The notes: generated by a model not told the origin, from the sequence alone. A DNA stretch of 64,000 bases from Sorex araneus (GCF_027595985.1 NC_073303.1:24670181-24734180), one strand, 5' to 3'. Positions 11,031 to 23,300 are shown, numbered from the stretch's first letter. Numbers and translations are program-made.

Positions 11031-11232
11031 GAGCTGGAGCAATAGCACCATGGGTAGGGCTTTGCCTTGCACGCAGCCAACCCAGGTTTGATTCCCAGCA
11101 TCCCGTATGGTCCCCTGAGCACCGCCAGGGGTGATTTCTGAGTGCAGAGCCAGGAGTAACCCCTGTGCATCGCCAGGTGTGACCCAAAAAGCAAAAAAAA
11201 AAAAGAAAAAGAAAAGAAAAGAAAAGAAAAAA
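11031..11232 (+). repeat. SOR-A SINE with (AAAAG)n tail
   Basis: Complete copy. The tail has become an A-run followed by AAAAG repeats. TSDs AAGACTTCC lie at 11022-11030 and 11233-11241. Confidence 0.92.
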
Positions 11233-11241
11233 AAGACTTCC

Positions 11242-12090
11242 TTAGTTTACATGGAAAATTTCAGCAGAGAAACACATGATGCCCTCTTACTAAGGGAGAC
11301 AATAGACTCTTGACGTGCTCAGTTCACCTTTACATAGATTGTACTCTCTCCCAAGCATATGATAAATGCTGAGAGTAATCACAAGGGCCAATGAACTCTT
11401 ACCTGTAACCTTACTTATTAGATAACCTTGCTGAATCAGTAGGATCCTTCCAGCTCATGCTTGCAGACAGGACGTTGCTAGGGTTAAGGTTAAGAGCTCA
11501 AGAGCTTCCTGGCTTCACAGCTGTTTCACTGGAAATGATAAGCAGTGACAACGACCATTCAAGGCCTTCAACTGTCTGGAAGTGTCTCCTTATTTATTTA
11601 TTTTAAGTAGTTAAATACTGCTTTTATTCCTGGGAAGACACGAGATCTGTGTGTATGATGGGGGAGTATGTGGAGATCCCTGGAGACTCTCTAAATTAGT
11701 GTAAAGATGTGTTGGAAGAGCTAGCACATTAAAAGAGGGAGGGAAAGAAATCACATACTCTCCTTTTGATGATACTGCAATTATAGCTCCCCTTAAAAGC
11801 AGCTAATTACCACTTACTATTTTGTAACCTAAGGGTAATGAACATGGTAGCTTTGCTTGTTAATTAAAGTTGGCAGAATCCTAGAAAGATTCCCCATGGC
11901 ACGCCTCTAACATCTTTGTTTAACAATAGGGAGTGCTTGTTTATTTTTATGGCTCAATCTAGGTTAAAATCAGAGGAAGTTAAGATAGCAGCAGGAAAAC
12001 CCTTGGAGGAAAAGTGCACTCTTTTTACATGAGCACTGTCTCACTGTCTCACTTGGGACTTAACCTGGCACAGATCAATTAAATAATGAT
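11242..12090. other. SINE-free AT-rich block
   Basis: No repeat recognised. It contains homeodomain-type core motifs (GCTAATTACC at about 11801, GTTAATTAAAG at about 11860) in a stretch without mobile elements. A distal regulatory element is possible, but this is inference from composition only. Confidence 0.3.
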
Positions 12091-12252
12091 TCATTTTTCC
12101 ATCACAGTCTGCACGTATCCCTGGAAATTAAAACAAAACAAAATAACAACAGAAAAAAACTCCTTTGTTCATTGCAGCACTGTGCACAATATGCAAAATC
12201 CAGAAACAACCCAAACGCTCAGAAACAGAAGACTGGTAAAGAAACTACAGTA

Positions 12253-12260
12253 CACACACA

Positions 12261-12298
<38 letters not shown>
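12253..12298. repeat. (CA)n microsatellite inside L1
   Basis: Almost pure CA tract at the position of the L1 motif TACACAATGGAATACTA. Confidence 0.93.
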
Positions 12299-12305
<7 letters not shown>

Positions 12306-12501
12306 ATGCTACTGGGCTATAAGAACTTGAAATCTTCCACTTTGCCACTAAATGGTAGAAATGGAAGGAACCATGCTGAGGAAGTCAGTCAGAAGGAGAA
12401 AGATAAAATACTGAACCATCTCCCTGATAAATCGGATGTAAAGAATCATAGTAAAGGAAAATCAAATGGCCAAAAAGCAACAGAGTTTAAAAAGTGCCCT
12501 G

Positions 12502-12704
12502 CGAGGGCTGGAGCAATAGCACAGCAGGTAGGATGCTTGCCTTACACACCGCCGACCTGGGTTCGATTCCCAGCATCCCATATGGTCCCCCGAGCACCAC
12601 CAGGAGTAATTCCTGAGATGTAGAGCCAGGAGTAACCCCTGAGCATTGCCAGGAGTGACCCAAAAAGCAAAAAATAAATAAAAATAAAATAATAAAATAA
12701 AAAC
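12502..12704 (+). repeat. SOR-A SINE nested in L1 3'UTR
   Basis: TSDs AAAAAGTGCCCTG lie at 12489-12501 and 12705-12717 (13 nt, identical). The tail is a mixed A/AAAT repeat of about 40 nt. Confidence 0.93.
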
Positions 12705-13569
12705 AAAAAGTGCCCTGTGAAACAGAGCTTACCAGGGCAATGAAACATGGGGAGTGGGGTGGAGAGAGTGAGACAGAGGAAAAATAAAGAGGGGGACCCT
12801 AAAACAATGGTGGAATAAAACAGGCATTATGGAGGAGGGTCTGGTGTTGGAATGTTATTTGTACCAAACCCAGCCATTGAAGGTTTACCGTTCTAAAATT
12901 GTAAACCATGGTGGCTGAAATAAAATGGGAAAACAAAAAAAAGCAGATCAAAACCTGTTGGGCAATTGCAATTCTCTCAGTCCTTTCTCCAAAGTATTCA
13001 CTGGTACTCTAGCCTAAGACACAGAGCAGGTTAGGAAAGAAAGTTGCTAAAGTTGTTCACACCAGCAAGAGGAGGAAAAAATATGACCTTACCAGGGCAC
13101 AGGAAGGAACTGTATGAGAGGAGATTCTACTCCTCTCCTCCAACATACAGTGAATAGAGTTGTAAGAAATAGTATTTTGGGCATTTCGTGTCATTCCTAC
13201 CTGAAAATGTAAGTGTAAGGACAAGTTCTAAGCAAAAGGGAGTTTGATGCCTCTGGAATCAGAGCATGAGGCTTAAATCAATAAACCAGTAAGTAATTGA
13301 AACATAAACCAATTATAATATAATATTAGAGTAGAAGGCATATTATAAAAGTTAGTGTATATTATATGGAATAATAAGTTATAATTTTATAATACAATTA
13401 TTTATTTTTACATTTTTTTATTTATAAAATTTTATAATTTTCATACAAAATTAAACTAAATTTGAAAATTTGTTATAGTATAAACTAAAGAAAAGAACCA
13501 ATGCTGAAATAACCATTGTTATTTCACCAATAACATTTTAATTAATTGATTAAATTATTTATTTATGCT

Positions 13570-13640
13570 GTGTTTGGGATTTAACTGAGAGTCTCATATA
13601 TACAAGACTTGTACTCTACCACTGAGTCACCTCCCCAGGT
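13570..13640 (-). repeat. tRNA-derived (ID-like) SINE fragment
   Basis: 'TTGGGATTTAACTGAGAGTCTC..' and 'GTACTCTACCACTGAGTCACCTCCCCAG' match the reverse of an ID-like tRNA head. Diverged. Confidence 0.5.
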
Positions 13641-13744
13641 AATCATTTTCAAATACTAATCAATGATAATAACCACATTTATTCAGTATTTGCATGTGCA
13701 GGCTACATTCTAAATATTTTATATGAGTATGTTTGGGGTTTGTA

Positions 13745-13917
13745 TTATTTTGCTTTAGGTCTACTCTTGGGAGTGTTAAGGGCTTAATCCTGGTTCTATG
13801 CTCAAGGATCACTCCCGATAGTGATGCTCAGGAGACCATATGTGTATGGGGGATCTAACCCAGCTTCACTGCATGTCAAGCAAGCACTTTATTTGCTGTA
13901 TTATCTTCCTAGCCCCC
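13745..13917 (-). repeat. Old SOR-A-like SINE
   Basis: The SOR-A layout is preserved in reverse ('TAATCCTGGTTCTATGCTCAAGGA..', 'GGGGGATCTAACCCAG..', 'TTATCTTCCTAGCCCCC') with many changes. Confidence 0.65.
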
Positions 13918-14429
13918 TGTATTTGTTTATTTAATACTATTTATGCTATCATTCTAATCTAGCAAAATAGTTGCTTAAGTGAAACAGATAAGAATTCAAA
14001 ATATATGAAGTATCAGTTTGATAGCTAGGCTAGCATTCACACTGTTTATCTACTTTAATGATAACCCTATAGTTGAGTGACAATAAATGCCCAAACCAAC
14101 CACAACTATATTTGTCTTGAGGATAGGTATCAGGGACTAAGAATTTTGTACTTTTCAAAAGACATTAGGATTTTTAATTTTAACAAAATTATATTATTAG
14201 AGGTAATATATCAATATAATTTTCATTAGTTGTGTCAATTTAATATATATGAAGTGTAATCTACTACCCTACAGGATAAATAAACTTATTTATATGTATA
14301 TCCAGTATTAAAAATCATATAAATTATTTGGCCAGTGTTCAAAAAATGGACCATCTTATCCCAACACCTGAAAAATCAAAACAAGAACTTCTCTTGGTGT
14401 AGTTCAAGAATAAGAAATGATTTAATATG

Positions 14430-14600
14430 TTTTTTCTTAATTTATTTTTCATTGAGGTAACATTTGTGGTTAAGCACCCAGTCTATGTTTTAGTTCACTG
14501 CAATATTTATTAAGAGCTCAATGATCTGTTCGAATTTTACTGTGCCCTTATTGGTATTCCCTTCCACTGATTCTCTCATGTCAATGAGATCATCAGTACT
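14430..14600 (-). repeat. Possible old L1 3' end, antisense
   Basis: 'TTTTTCATTGAGGTAACATTTGTGGTTAAG' and the pattern that follows resemble older L1 3' termini in reverse. No TSD. Weak call. Confidence 0.3.
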
Positions 14601-14609
14601 GCGAAGTAT

Positions 14610-15320
14610 TTTGAAGCACTCTGAAGTGTTGCCAGGGGGTTAGAAAACTCTGATGTGCTTAGGCTTCTTCTCAAGGTCCATCCACCAAGGCAAATAAATT
14701 CCTCCATTTCTTCGTTATGCCTAGTACTATATGAGGGCTTATACCTCATCCGTGTTCAAGCAGACCCATCATTAGTAATCACACGTTCCAGGCAGGGACT
14801 GTGGTTCTGAGGTTAATTAACCTGAAGTTGACTTAGAATCTGTGGTCCTGAGAGCCATGTGGCATGTATAGGCCATTGGGTCTAAGTGATGACCCAGGGT
14901 TCTCTGTTCCTCATGCTCAGCAGCAGCTGTATTGTTGAAGTCAGGTGGATCTGGGCAGCAACCGGTTCGCAGCCAGTTCGCAGTGCCCAATCTATCTAGT
15001 GCCAAGTAGCAGCTGTAGCTCTGAATCAAGTTGTGTGGCTTCACAAGAGGATTTACGTTTGTTGGCACCTGCAGCAACTGTAGCACCAAGAGCTAGACAA
15101 CTGGGGTAGCATCCTGAGGTGTGAGGTTAAGTATTTTGCAAGGCTTATGACACCAAGTCTGAGTAGAACTAACTGCCACCTGCTGTTCAAAACCACAAGA
15201 CCCAGGGAATCTGGGCACCAACTTTGGGAAGACCAGGACAGCAGTGATCTAAGCTTGCAAGGTCCCAGAGGCACCTGCATCAGGTTTGAATAAGCTTGGG
15301 ATTTGACTCAAGTTTCAAAA
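14610..15320. other. Unassigned non-coding stretch
   Basis: Moderate G+C, with short open frames on the - strand and no domain. Could be a decayed retro-sequence. Nothing recognised. Confidence 0.3.
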
Positions 15321-15325
15321 TGATC

Positions 15326-15487
15326 TCAGAAGCCAGAGAAGTAGTACAGTGGGTAAGGAGCTCGCCTTGCTTGAGGCCAACCCAGGTTTGGTCCCCAACA
15401 CCTCAGATGGTCCCCGTTGCCCACCAGGAGTGATCCCTGAGCATAGAGTCAGGGGTAAGCTCTGAGAATTGCCAAACAAAAACAAAT
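15326..15487 (+). repeat. Old SOR-A-like SINE
   Basis: 'AGCCAGAGAAGTAGTACAGTGGGTAAGGAGCTCGCCTTGC' is followed by a degenerate SOR-A body and an A-rich end. Confidence 0.65.
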
Positions 15488-15840
15488 TATAAATGCCTGG
15501 ATATAAATGCCTGCTCATCACATTTGAGCAGCTTGTGTAGTGATTGGAGATTTATCTTCTACAAGTGTCTAGAGACTTTTCTATGGAATCTTCTCTAGAC
15601 TCAAAAGGGGCCTAGGGGTGCCAAGTGGTTGGAAGCCTTTCTGCATTGAGTTCCAAAGAGCCTATGTGGTAAACAAAGTTTGAACTCAAGGTTGCTTGAG
15701 AATACCTGTGCACTAGTTTGGTTGGACCTGGAAGTCAACCAGGAGTGCATATTTAAGAGACCCAGTTACAGCTCTATGGTCCATTCAAACAGATCTCAAC
15801 AACAATCTAGAGTTCAAAATTGCAAGTTTTCCAGATGCAT

Positions 15841-15961
15841 CTGTAGCACTGTAGCACTGTCGTCCCATTGTTCATTGATTTGCTTGAGCGGGCACCAGTA
15901 ACATCTCCATTGTGAGACTTGTTGTTACTGTTTTTTGCATATCGAATACACCATGGGTATT
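15841..15961 (-). repeat. SOR-B SINE, 5' truncated
   Basis: Only the 3' half is present: an ACAGTGCT-type tail at the left, then the body up to 'CGAATACACCATGGGTA'. The tRNA head is absent. Confidence 0.85.
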
Positions 15962-16031
15962 TTGAGGCATCTATGCACCAAAATTGAGAGGCCATGAGTG
16001 ACAAGCAGGTGTTAAAAATTGGCAGTGCCTG

Positions 16032-16156
16032 GGGCCAGAGCCATTGTACAGCAGGTAGGGCATTCGCTTTGCATGCAGCCAACTCAGGTTTGATCTCCAG
16101 CATTCCATTTGGCCCCCTGAGCAGAGCCAGGAATAAGCACTTGATATAGCCGCAAA
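16032..16156 (+). repeat. SOR-A-like SINE whose tail became a large microsatellite
   Basis: Diverged head and shortened body ('GGGGCCAGAGCCATTGTACAGCAGG..', 'GAGCCAGGAATAAGC'). The TSD pair AAAATTGGCAGTGCCTG (16015-16031) and AAAATTAGCAGTGTCTG (16611-16627) encloses both the SINE and the following tetranucleotide array. The array is therefore the expanded SINE tail. Confidence 0.8.
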
Positions 16157-16610
<454 letters not shown>

Positions 16611-16712
16611 AAAATTAGCAGTGTCTGATGAAAATGAAAATCCTAGGCTTCCCTACTGGTCACAGAGTCCTGAGAAGTAGATGAATAGTTTAAGAGAAGA
16701 TGTGGAGATGTG

Positions 16713-16751
16713 GAAGGGGCCAGAGAGAAAGAGAAAGAGAGACAGAGAGAC

Positions 16752-16782
<31 letters not shown>

Positions 16783-16860
16783 GTACAATCCCTTACACCA
16801 CATGTGATCTCCCAAGCACTCTCAGCAGTAATCCTGAGCACCACAGGGTGTAGCCCAAAC
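16713..16860 (+). repeat. Possible old SINE with internal (AG)n expansion
   Basis: 'GAAGGGGCCAGAGAGAAAGAG' leads into GA/CAGA repeats, then 'CCACATGTGATCTCCCAAGCAC' and 'GAGCACCACAGGGTGTAGCCC', which resemble the SOR-A body. Confidence 0.45.
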
Positions 16861-17049
16861 TACCCCACTCCCACCCCGACTCCCATTCCTCAAGCAAACA
16901 AAAAAACATGCAAAATGAAATCCCAAAACTAAAGTGAACCACCAGGGGAAAGGGAGAGCCTCAGTCACAGAGCAAACCCTCTGCACTTAACGGAAAGCCA
17001 TCAAGCAACAGGGCCCCCTGGATAAAGAACTACACTTGGAGATGCCCAT

Positions 17050-17910
17050 GTGCTGCTCTCTGACTGTAAGGGTTCAGCTTTCTTGCAAGCAGTTGGACGT
17101 GTACTGGGGCAGGCCAGTTCTTTTTTTATTTGGATTATTCAGAGCAACTGCCTCTCAGTCTTTTAGCTCAGCAATTATCTTATAGAGCTTACCTAGGGAA
17201 TATGCTCTTAGGGTCTGTTACTAAGAGAGATCCAATATGGCATCCCCCAGCAAGGTTGCCAGAGGTTACTACAATGGTACCTTCTAGTGACTCCGTTTCT
17301 ATGGCAACCAGAGTCAACTACGGCAACCACCAGCAAGGTTCAAAGAGGCACCTAGCAGTGTATAAACACCCTGTTTACATCATCCTTTCTTGCCTCCCAT
17401 TCCAGTATTATAAGCATTGGAAAATCCCCACAGCTGGTGGGCTCTTACTGTTAATGAAAGAATTATACAGCAGGGCTGAAGCTCAGGAAAAGCCAGTTTA
17501 TTTCTCCAAGCCAAGAGGGAAACAAACACTCAAGTGGGAGAAACCCAGACCAGCCCAGAAGGCAGTACGACAGGACACTAACAATGATGATTGTGTAGTG
17601 GGCTTTGATAGTTTTCTGGTTGGGGACAATTTTAGACAGGGATGTAGGGTCTCTGGTTGTCACGGTGCCCTTATAAAGTCAACTGTTAGAATTGAAGGTC
17701 TTTGTTCCGTTTCCTGCCCTGTGGCAGGAAGAGAGAAAGAGTGAGCCGGCAGCCTGCTTGGATAAGAGAACTGCAGCAGCAGCAGAAGCTGCACCCCACC
17801 TGAAAGGGACTCTTGATGAAGGGCAAGGGGTAATAAAAGTAATCGCAGCAATAAAACTAACATAAGTAGAGGATTGTTCATTATTCCTTATCCGTTGGGG
17901 TCTCACACAC
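17050..17910. other. Unassigned low-copy segment, possibly LTR-like
   Basis: About 0.86 kb with no SINE. It contains GTATAAACA near 17359, two AATAAAA signals (17832 and 17850) and a terminal 'GTTGGGGTCTCACACA' (about 17896), an arrangement loosely like a solo LTR. It holds the longest open frame of the window (17130-17744, 204 codons), which shows no domain, repeat structure or signal. I do not call it a gene. Confidence 0.25.
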
Positions 17911-18072
17911 ATGTCTGGAAAGAATCCAAATTTTGGTGTTTATTTTGCAAAGATTGCAGGAGGATACAAACAAGTTCTTACTCAGTCATTATACCTGGCA
18001 CTGATTTAGTACTTTGGGGTAAGGTTAGGGGGAGAATAGGAAAGCTGGGCATAAACAGGTTGTACTCATAAA

Positions 18073-18210
18073 CAGGTTGTACTTACTCCTAGCTCTGTGC
18101 TCAGGAATCACTTCTGGCTGTGATTGGGTGACTATATGTGGTGCCAGGGATTGAACCTGGGTCAGTATCATGCAAGGCAAGTGCTTAGCTGCGATACTAT
18201 CTCTCTGGCC
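18073..18210 (-). repeat. Old SOR-A-like SINE
   Basis: 'ACTCCTAGCTCTGTGCTCAGGAATCAC..', 'GGTGCCAGGGATTGAACCTGG..', 'GATACTATCTCTCTGGCC' correspond to SOR-A in reverse. The 3' part is missing. Confidence 0.7.
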
Positions 18211-18436
18211 TTTGATTTAGTATTTTTACAATGGTTGACAAGCACAGGAAAAAATTTTTTCTGACTTTTTATCCCAACTTGTTATAGTGTCTTAATTCTT
18301 GGCTATTCATTCCCTCTTAATCACATTTGTTCACTCTTATTGCTTCATTCATACTTTTAATGTATATCACATGCAATATTCATATAAACACCTAAAGTTT
18401 AACAAGAAACAATGTCCTCCATCTCTTATTAATTTT

Positions 18437-18629
18437 AAAAAATTATTATTATTATTATTATTATTGCTTTTTGGGTCATACCCAGCGATGCACAGCGGTT
18501 GCTCCTGGCTCTGCACTCAGGAATTACTCCTGACGGTGCTCAGGGGACTATATGGGATGCTGGGAATGGAACCCGGGTCAGCCACTTGCAAGGCAAATGC
18601 TCTACCCGCTGTACTATCACTCCAGCCCC
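18437..18629 (-). repeat. SOR-A SINE with (AAT)n tail
   Basis: Complete - strand body and head. The tail side is an (ATT)n run at 18439-18466. Confidence 0.9.
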
Positions 18630-19040
18630 TGGCTTCCCTCTTTTTAATGGTCATGAATGGAAAGACTGGGCTCTAACATTCCCTGGGCTCTCGTTATGAT
18701 GTGATTTTGCAGTTCTTCATTTGAACTTACTGATTGCCTGGGAACAAAACTTTGTTAACATTAAATTGTTTTACCTAATTAATAAAACAAATCACTACTT
18801 TTGATAGTACCCAATATTTTTTCATGTCCTTTATACTTACTTCTATATACTATTTATTTATTAGAGTGTAAGCACAGGCTGCTTCAATTTGTGTGTGTGC
18901 TTGTGTGTGTATATGTGTGTATTAAAACATTTATGCCAATGTGCACTAGAACTTTACTCAAAAAGAACAATAAAATATTATCCCCCAAATCATGCAAAGT
19001 CAACTGTCTTGCCCAGACATTCGTCTGATTTTAGGAACAA

Positions 19041-19315
19041 TTTTCTCTTTTCTTTTCTTTTCTTTTCTTTTCTTTTCTTTTCTTTTCTTTTCTTTTCTTT
19101 TCTTTTCTTTTCTCCTCTTTTCTTTTCTTTTCTTTTCTTTTTTGGGTCACACCTGGCGATGCACTCAGCAATAATAATAAAGGGTTACTCCTGGTTCTGC
19201 ACTCAGGAATCACCCCTGGCGGTGCTCAGGGGACCATATGGGATGCTGGAAACTGAACCCGGGTTGGTCACGTGCAAGGCAAATGCCCTACCCACTGTGC
19301 TATTGCTCCAGCCCC
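19041..19315 (-). repeat. SOR-A SINE with long (AAAAG)n tail
   Basis: About 100 nt of TTTTC repeats (tail in reverse) lead into a complete SOR-A. This copy carries an extra ACTCAGCAATAATAATAAAG in its 3' body. TSDs AGGAACAA lie at 19033-19040 and 19316-19323. Confidence 0.92.
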
Positions 19316-19777
19316 AGGAACAATATTTTCAATGATAGCTAAACTGTTGTCTAATGATTACCATGCTCTCATCAGTTATTTCCACATTACAGGAGTTCTT
19401 CAACACTAAAAAGGTTCCAATGTCCCCAGCTATGGCCTCCTTCCCCTTATGCACCCCCTCGATGGAAACCATCTTTGTGAACCCTCTTCCGATTGCCTTT
19501 TGTCTACGTCTGTAAAACGAATCAATCTTCTTCACTAGACCTTCTAAAGAAACCCCTTCAGATGCTTTGGCATTAGAAACATATATTGTCACTTCAGAAG
19601 TTTTTCATTCAATTCTCCAAAGGTTTAGGTCAAATATCTCTCCAGATCTGAATTCAAAGTAATTTTCCCTAATTCCATACATTTTTTTCTGATACTTGAT
19701 TCTGTGTCCACTCTGAGAAGGGGATGACCCAGATAATGGCAAGTCACTGAGAAAAAAATAAGTGTAAATTGAAATAG

Positions 19778-19829
19778 CACTTGTATCACTTGTAGTCCCG
19801 TTGATCTTCGATTTGCTCAGCGGGCACTC
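19778..19829 (-). repeat. 52-bp 3' stub of SOR-B
   Basis: Contains only the ACAGTG-type tail and the adjoining body to 'GATTTGCTCAGCGGGCACTC' (reverse). TSDs AAATTGAAATAG lie at 19766-19777 and 19830-19841, so it is a genuine, strongly 5'-truncated insertion. Confidence 0.85.
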
Positions 19830-19841
19830 AAATTGAAATAG

Positions 19842-21232
19842 TAAACCAATATTTACTGGCTCATGTCTTGAGTATGTAGGTGCTCCTAAAAGGTGTTCCT
19901 AAAGTAATAAGATCATTAGAAAAATATAAGATTGCCATTAAAAGTAAAATATATAAGATCAGTATGATGAAAACTTCAAATTATGCTTATTTATATGTTC
20001 TCCAGATACAGCTATGTAAGAATAGTCCAAATACACATATATTATATATACATAGTTGTGTATATATTATATAAAAGTAATTTTATATTTATATTCAATT
20101 CATATTAAAGAATATATATAAATATGTGCATTTATTGATTGAATGTGATTGAATATATATATTCTTTATCTCAAGCTTCCTTGGACAGGTACGGGGAATG
20201 GCTGTTGGGTATAACTGTCTATCCAAGGGCAGGTGCTTTTTCTCAGTACAAACACAGCTCTAGCAGAGAGAATGAGAGCTTTGTTATACCTCCTCCCCCG
20301 ACTTCCTTGTACTTTGATATAAAATTAGATCATGAATAGGCCTACCTATAAAAATTATTCATAAATATAGTGTGTTTGAAATATACTGTGTTTAATGATA
20401 ACTGGAGTTTTATTATTGACAATAGAAAATACCTAAGGTCCCAAATATTGTAAATGATTTACAGATCTACTATTAAACTCACAGTTTTTGAGGGTTAGTT
20501 GGGCCAAATAATAACAAATTTAGAGTTAAAAATACAAGGAACAGTGATCCTCCTAGAGATTCTAGTTGAAACCAATACAAAATGCAAAATCTTTAACCAG
20601 AAATAACTGGTATTTGATATGATTTGTAAATGTGTAGGAAGAGGGACTTAGGAAATACCGAAGTCATATCAAGGAAATGCGAGGTTGAAATTCCAGGTAA
20701 TTCCATTGCAACTTACTGGAAAAGGTTGTGTGAAAAACCCTGACAAAGTGCCTGGGGCCTAGATGAAAGGAACAGAAGAATTTGGTCATCAGGAAAGAGA
20801 GGATACTGTGTTCAGGGGAAAGGATGCCCTAAGAATTTGTCTTAAGTGTCTTCTCAGAAATGTTACTAGACAACACAATCCCAGTGGTTTTTGTAACGTT
20901 TTAAGTATGTCGAAAACCATCCGTGAAGAATCATTTCTTCCTTTCCTTTCCTCGGTGCTGTAGTTGTCATTGTCAAGACCAGAGACAAATACACATTTGG
21001 TTGCAGTATTCACACGCTTCACCGTGGTGTTCGCCAGGAAATCATGCACCTGATGGGATGCTCACACCCTTTTACCTTGCTACTCGACTAAGGATTGCAC
21101 CGTTTAGCTGTGGTGCTCACAAACTGGCTGCCACGTGCTAGAGAGGGAACACTTTGTTGTGGGGCTGGAATACCAGACAGCAGTGTCATTAGGATTGTGA
21201 CCTGTGAGTGTGACGCCATGCTGGGGAACAAA
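19842..21232. other. Non-coding stretch, no gene recognised
   Basis: AT-rich with TATA-type runs near 20036-20160. No RNA gene or coding region identified. Confidence 0.4.
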
Positions 21233-21406
21233 CCTGTAAGGTAAACTCCTTAATCCCTCCACTGTCTCTCCAGTCCTGAGTGTTCATCTCCAAAACAGGG
21301 TCCTTTGCCTCTGAACTCACTCTTGTGAGAGAAATTATTCTATTTATATTGATTTCTTTTCTAAGATTTAGGGCAAGAGTTTCTCAACTTTGAAATTATC
21401 GGTATT
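21233..21406 (+). repeat. Local duplication, copy 1 (174 bp)
   Basis: Matches 23257-23430 with 5 visible differences over 174 positions and no gaps. It begins in an old reversed SINE head and ends in a 'GAGTTTCTCAACTTTGAAAT' segment that looks like the end of a hAT-type element. Confidence 0.85.
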
Positions 21407-21504
21407 GAAACTTTCGGGGAAGTTTCCTTGCCTTGCTCTGCACCTGTTCTCACCCATATCAAAAGTGCTTCATTATTTTGATTCTGTTTCTGGGCATGTG
21501 TTGG

Positions 21505-21612
21505 GGTTAGGGATGGAAACATCGGAAGGTATAATGGTGGTGGGATTGGTGTTCAAATATTAAATGTAATCAAATATTGTGAACTACTTTATAAAACTAT
21601 AATAAAAAATTT
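21505..21612 (+). repeat. Possible L1 3' terminus
   Basis: 'GTGGTGGGATTGGTGTTCAAATATT..' and 'CTATAATAAAAAATT' parallel the L1 ends at 12830-12930 and 23970-24090. Diverged. Confidence 0.4.
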
Positions 21613-21631
21613 TTAAGTGCTTTATTTTTTT

Positions 21632-21858
21632 TTCACTGTATCACTGTCATCCCGTTGCTTATCGGTTTGCTTGAATGGGCACCAGTAATGTCTCCACTGT
21701 GAGACTTGTTGTTACTGTTTTTTGGCATATCGAATATGCCACGGGGAGCTTGCCAGGCTCTGCCGTGTGGGCAGGATACTCTCGGTAGCTTGTTGGGCTC
21801 TCCGAGAGGGTCGAAGGAATCAAACCCAGGTCGGCCGCGTGCAAGGCAAATGCCCTAC
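21632..21858 (-). repeat. SOR-B SINE lacking the 5'-most head
   Basis: Tail ACAGTGATACAGTGAA and full body are present. The head stops at 'GCAAGGCAAATGCCCTAC', so the A-box end is missing. Confidence 0.88.
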
Positions 21859-22451
21859 TATTACACCCCTTAGCACAGCTGGGGTGTCCCTGGTGGTCAC
21901 CATAAGGCACAGGCAGCAACATATTCTAAACCCCTTGCATTGAACTGTTGGTCCAATTGACTGTGTACTGCTGGGAGTGGCCCTTGGACTTCCAACAACT
22001 CTTGGAAATCCCCTCCTCTCGTAAAGAATTCAGTTGGCATCTAATGAGCACAAAAGCCATTTGTTCTCTGCACCATCAAGTAGAATGGTATCATAGGCCA
22101 TTTACAAAGTAAATTTTCTTGAAAAGGTACATTTATAGGAGAAGGTGTGAGGAAGAAATGACTGTGACAAAAAATAAATGATTGACATCAAGAAATACTA
22201 ACTTCAAAAGCCAGAAAGGCAATGCCACGCAGGTATATTTTCTTTGACGTGGGTGCTATAAAGTCTGTTGAGCTTACAGCCCAAATCTCTACTAACCAAA
22301 TTCATTGTTTTCTCCCATCATGTAATTCATTGCTCCTGATTCACAACTACAACTTAAGGTGAAAGGTGCTAGAGAAGTTTGTTCCCAACATACTTGTATT
22401 CAAAGAGTAATCTTGTCTTCCTAGTTTGACATCCTGCTTGATGTAACTGAT

Positions 22452-22691
22452 CACTGTATCACTGCCATTCCGTTGCTTATTGATTTGCTCAAGGAGGCAC
22501 CAGTAACATTTCCATTGAGAGACTTGTTACTGTTTTTGGCATGTTGAATACGCCACAGGTAGCTTGCCAGGCTCTGCTGTGCAGGCCAGAAACTCTCGGT
22601 AGCTTGCCGGGCCCTCTGTGAGGGACAGAGGAATTGAAGGGTCGGCTGTGTGCAAGGCCAACGCTTTACCTGCTGTGCTATCGCTCCACCA
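22452..22691 (-). repeat. SOR-B SINE
   Basis: Complete but with scattered changes. TSDs ATGTAACTGA (22441-22450) and ATGTAACTAA (22692-22701) differ by one base. Confidence 0.88.
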
Positions 22692-23019
22692 ATGTAACTA
22701 ATATAAGTCATAAAATGGCTTTGCAGAGACCTCAAGTAGTCTGGCTGGACTATTAGTCAATCAGGACTGAGAGCAGAAACTAGCTCAGTCAATGGAGTTA
22801 CTCTAGGTACCTACCACTGGAAGCACCTTCAGTCCTTGGTTAAAATCAGGCTGCTGATTAATATTCCAATTTTCCATTCCTTGATGACAGTTATGAATCA
22901 TTGCTGCAGTTGAAACTAATTAGAGACCAATAAAAAACAACAAACACATTTTGTTTTGCAGATTTACTTGATTAAAATCCTTAGTGGCAAGGAAGAATAA
23001 ATTAAGATCTTTTATAGTT

Positions 23020-23300
23020 TTCTTTTGGCAAGAGGAGGTACACATCTGGCAAGGGTCAGGGATAACTCCCGGGGGTGCTCTAAGGGAATACAGGCATTGC
23101 CTGCAATTGAGCCTGGTTCTGCTGAAGGTAGGGCAAGCACCCGAGCTGCTGTACTCTCTCTGGCCCTTAGGAGCTTTGACAGAGTGGTCGTGTTGCTTGG
23201 GCTACACCCAGCAAATGCTCAGGAGTCTCTCCTGGTGGTGCCTGGGGATAGAACTGCCTGTAAGGTAAACTCCTTAATCCCACCATTGTCTCTCCAGTCC
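23020..23300 (-). repeat. Two old SOR-A-like SINE copies in tandem
   Basis: The first (about 23020-23167) ends 'GTACTCTCTCTGGCCC'. The second (about 23190-23300) has 'CTACACCCAGCAAATGCTCAGG' and ends 'TTGTCTCTCCAGTCC'. Both are in reverse and diverged. Confidence 0.6.

Larger units (their letters stand above)
12100..12940 (+). repeat. L1 3' end with nested SINE and (CA)n
   Basis: L1 blocks in order: 'CCTTTGTTCATTGCAGCACTGTGCACAAT', 'AACAACCCAAACGCTC', then (CA)n, 'GAAATGCTACTGGGCTATAAG', 'ACCATGCTGAGGAAGTCAGTC', then 3'UTR to 'CTGAAATAAAATGG' near 12930. A SOR-A splits the 3'UTR at 12502-12704. Confidence 0.8.

Noticed and set aside
17130..17744. 204-codon open frame as a protein gene
   Set aside because: No domain, signal or family recognised, no splice or promoter context, and it lies in an unassigned repeat-like block. 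One frame of this length in 64 kb can arise by chance.
19329..19592. 87-codon open frame on the - strand
   Set aside because: No family recognised. It starts in unique DNA beside a SINE, and nothing supports expression.
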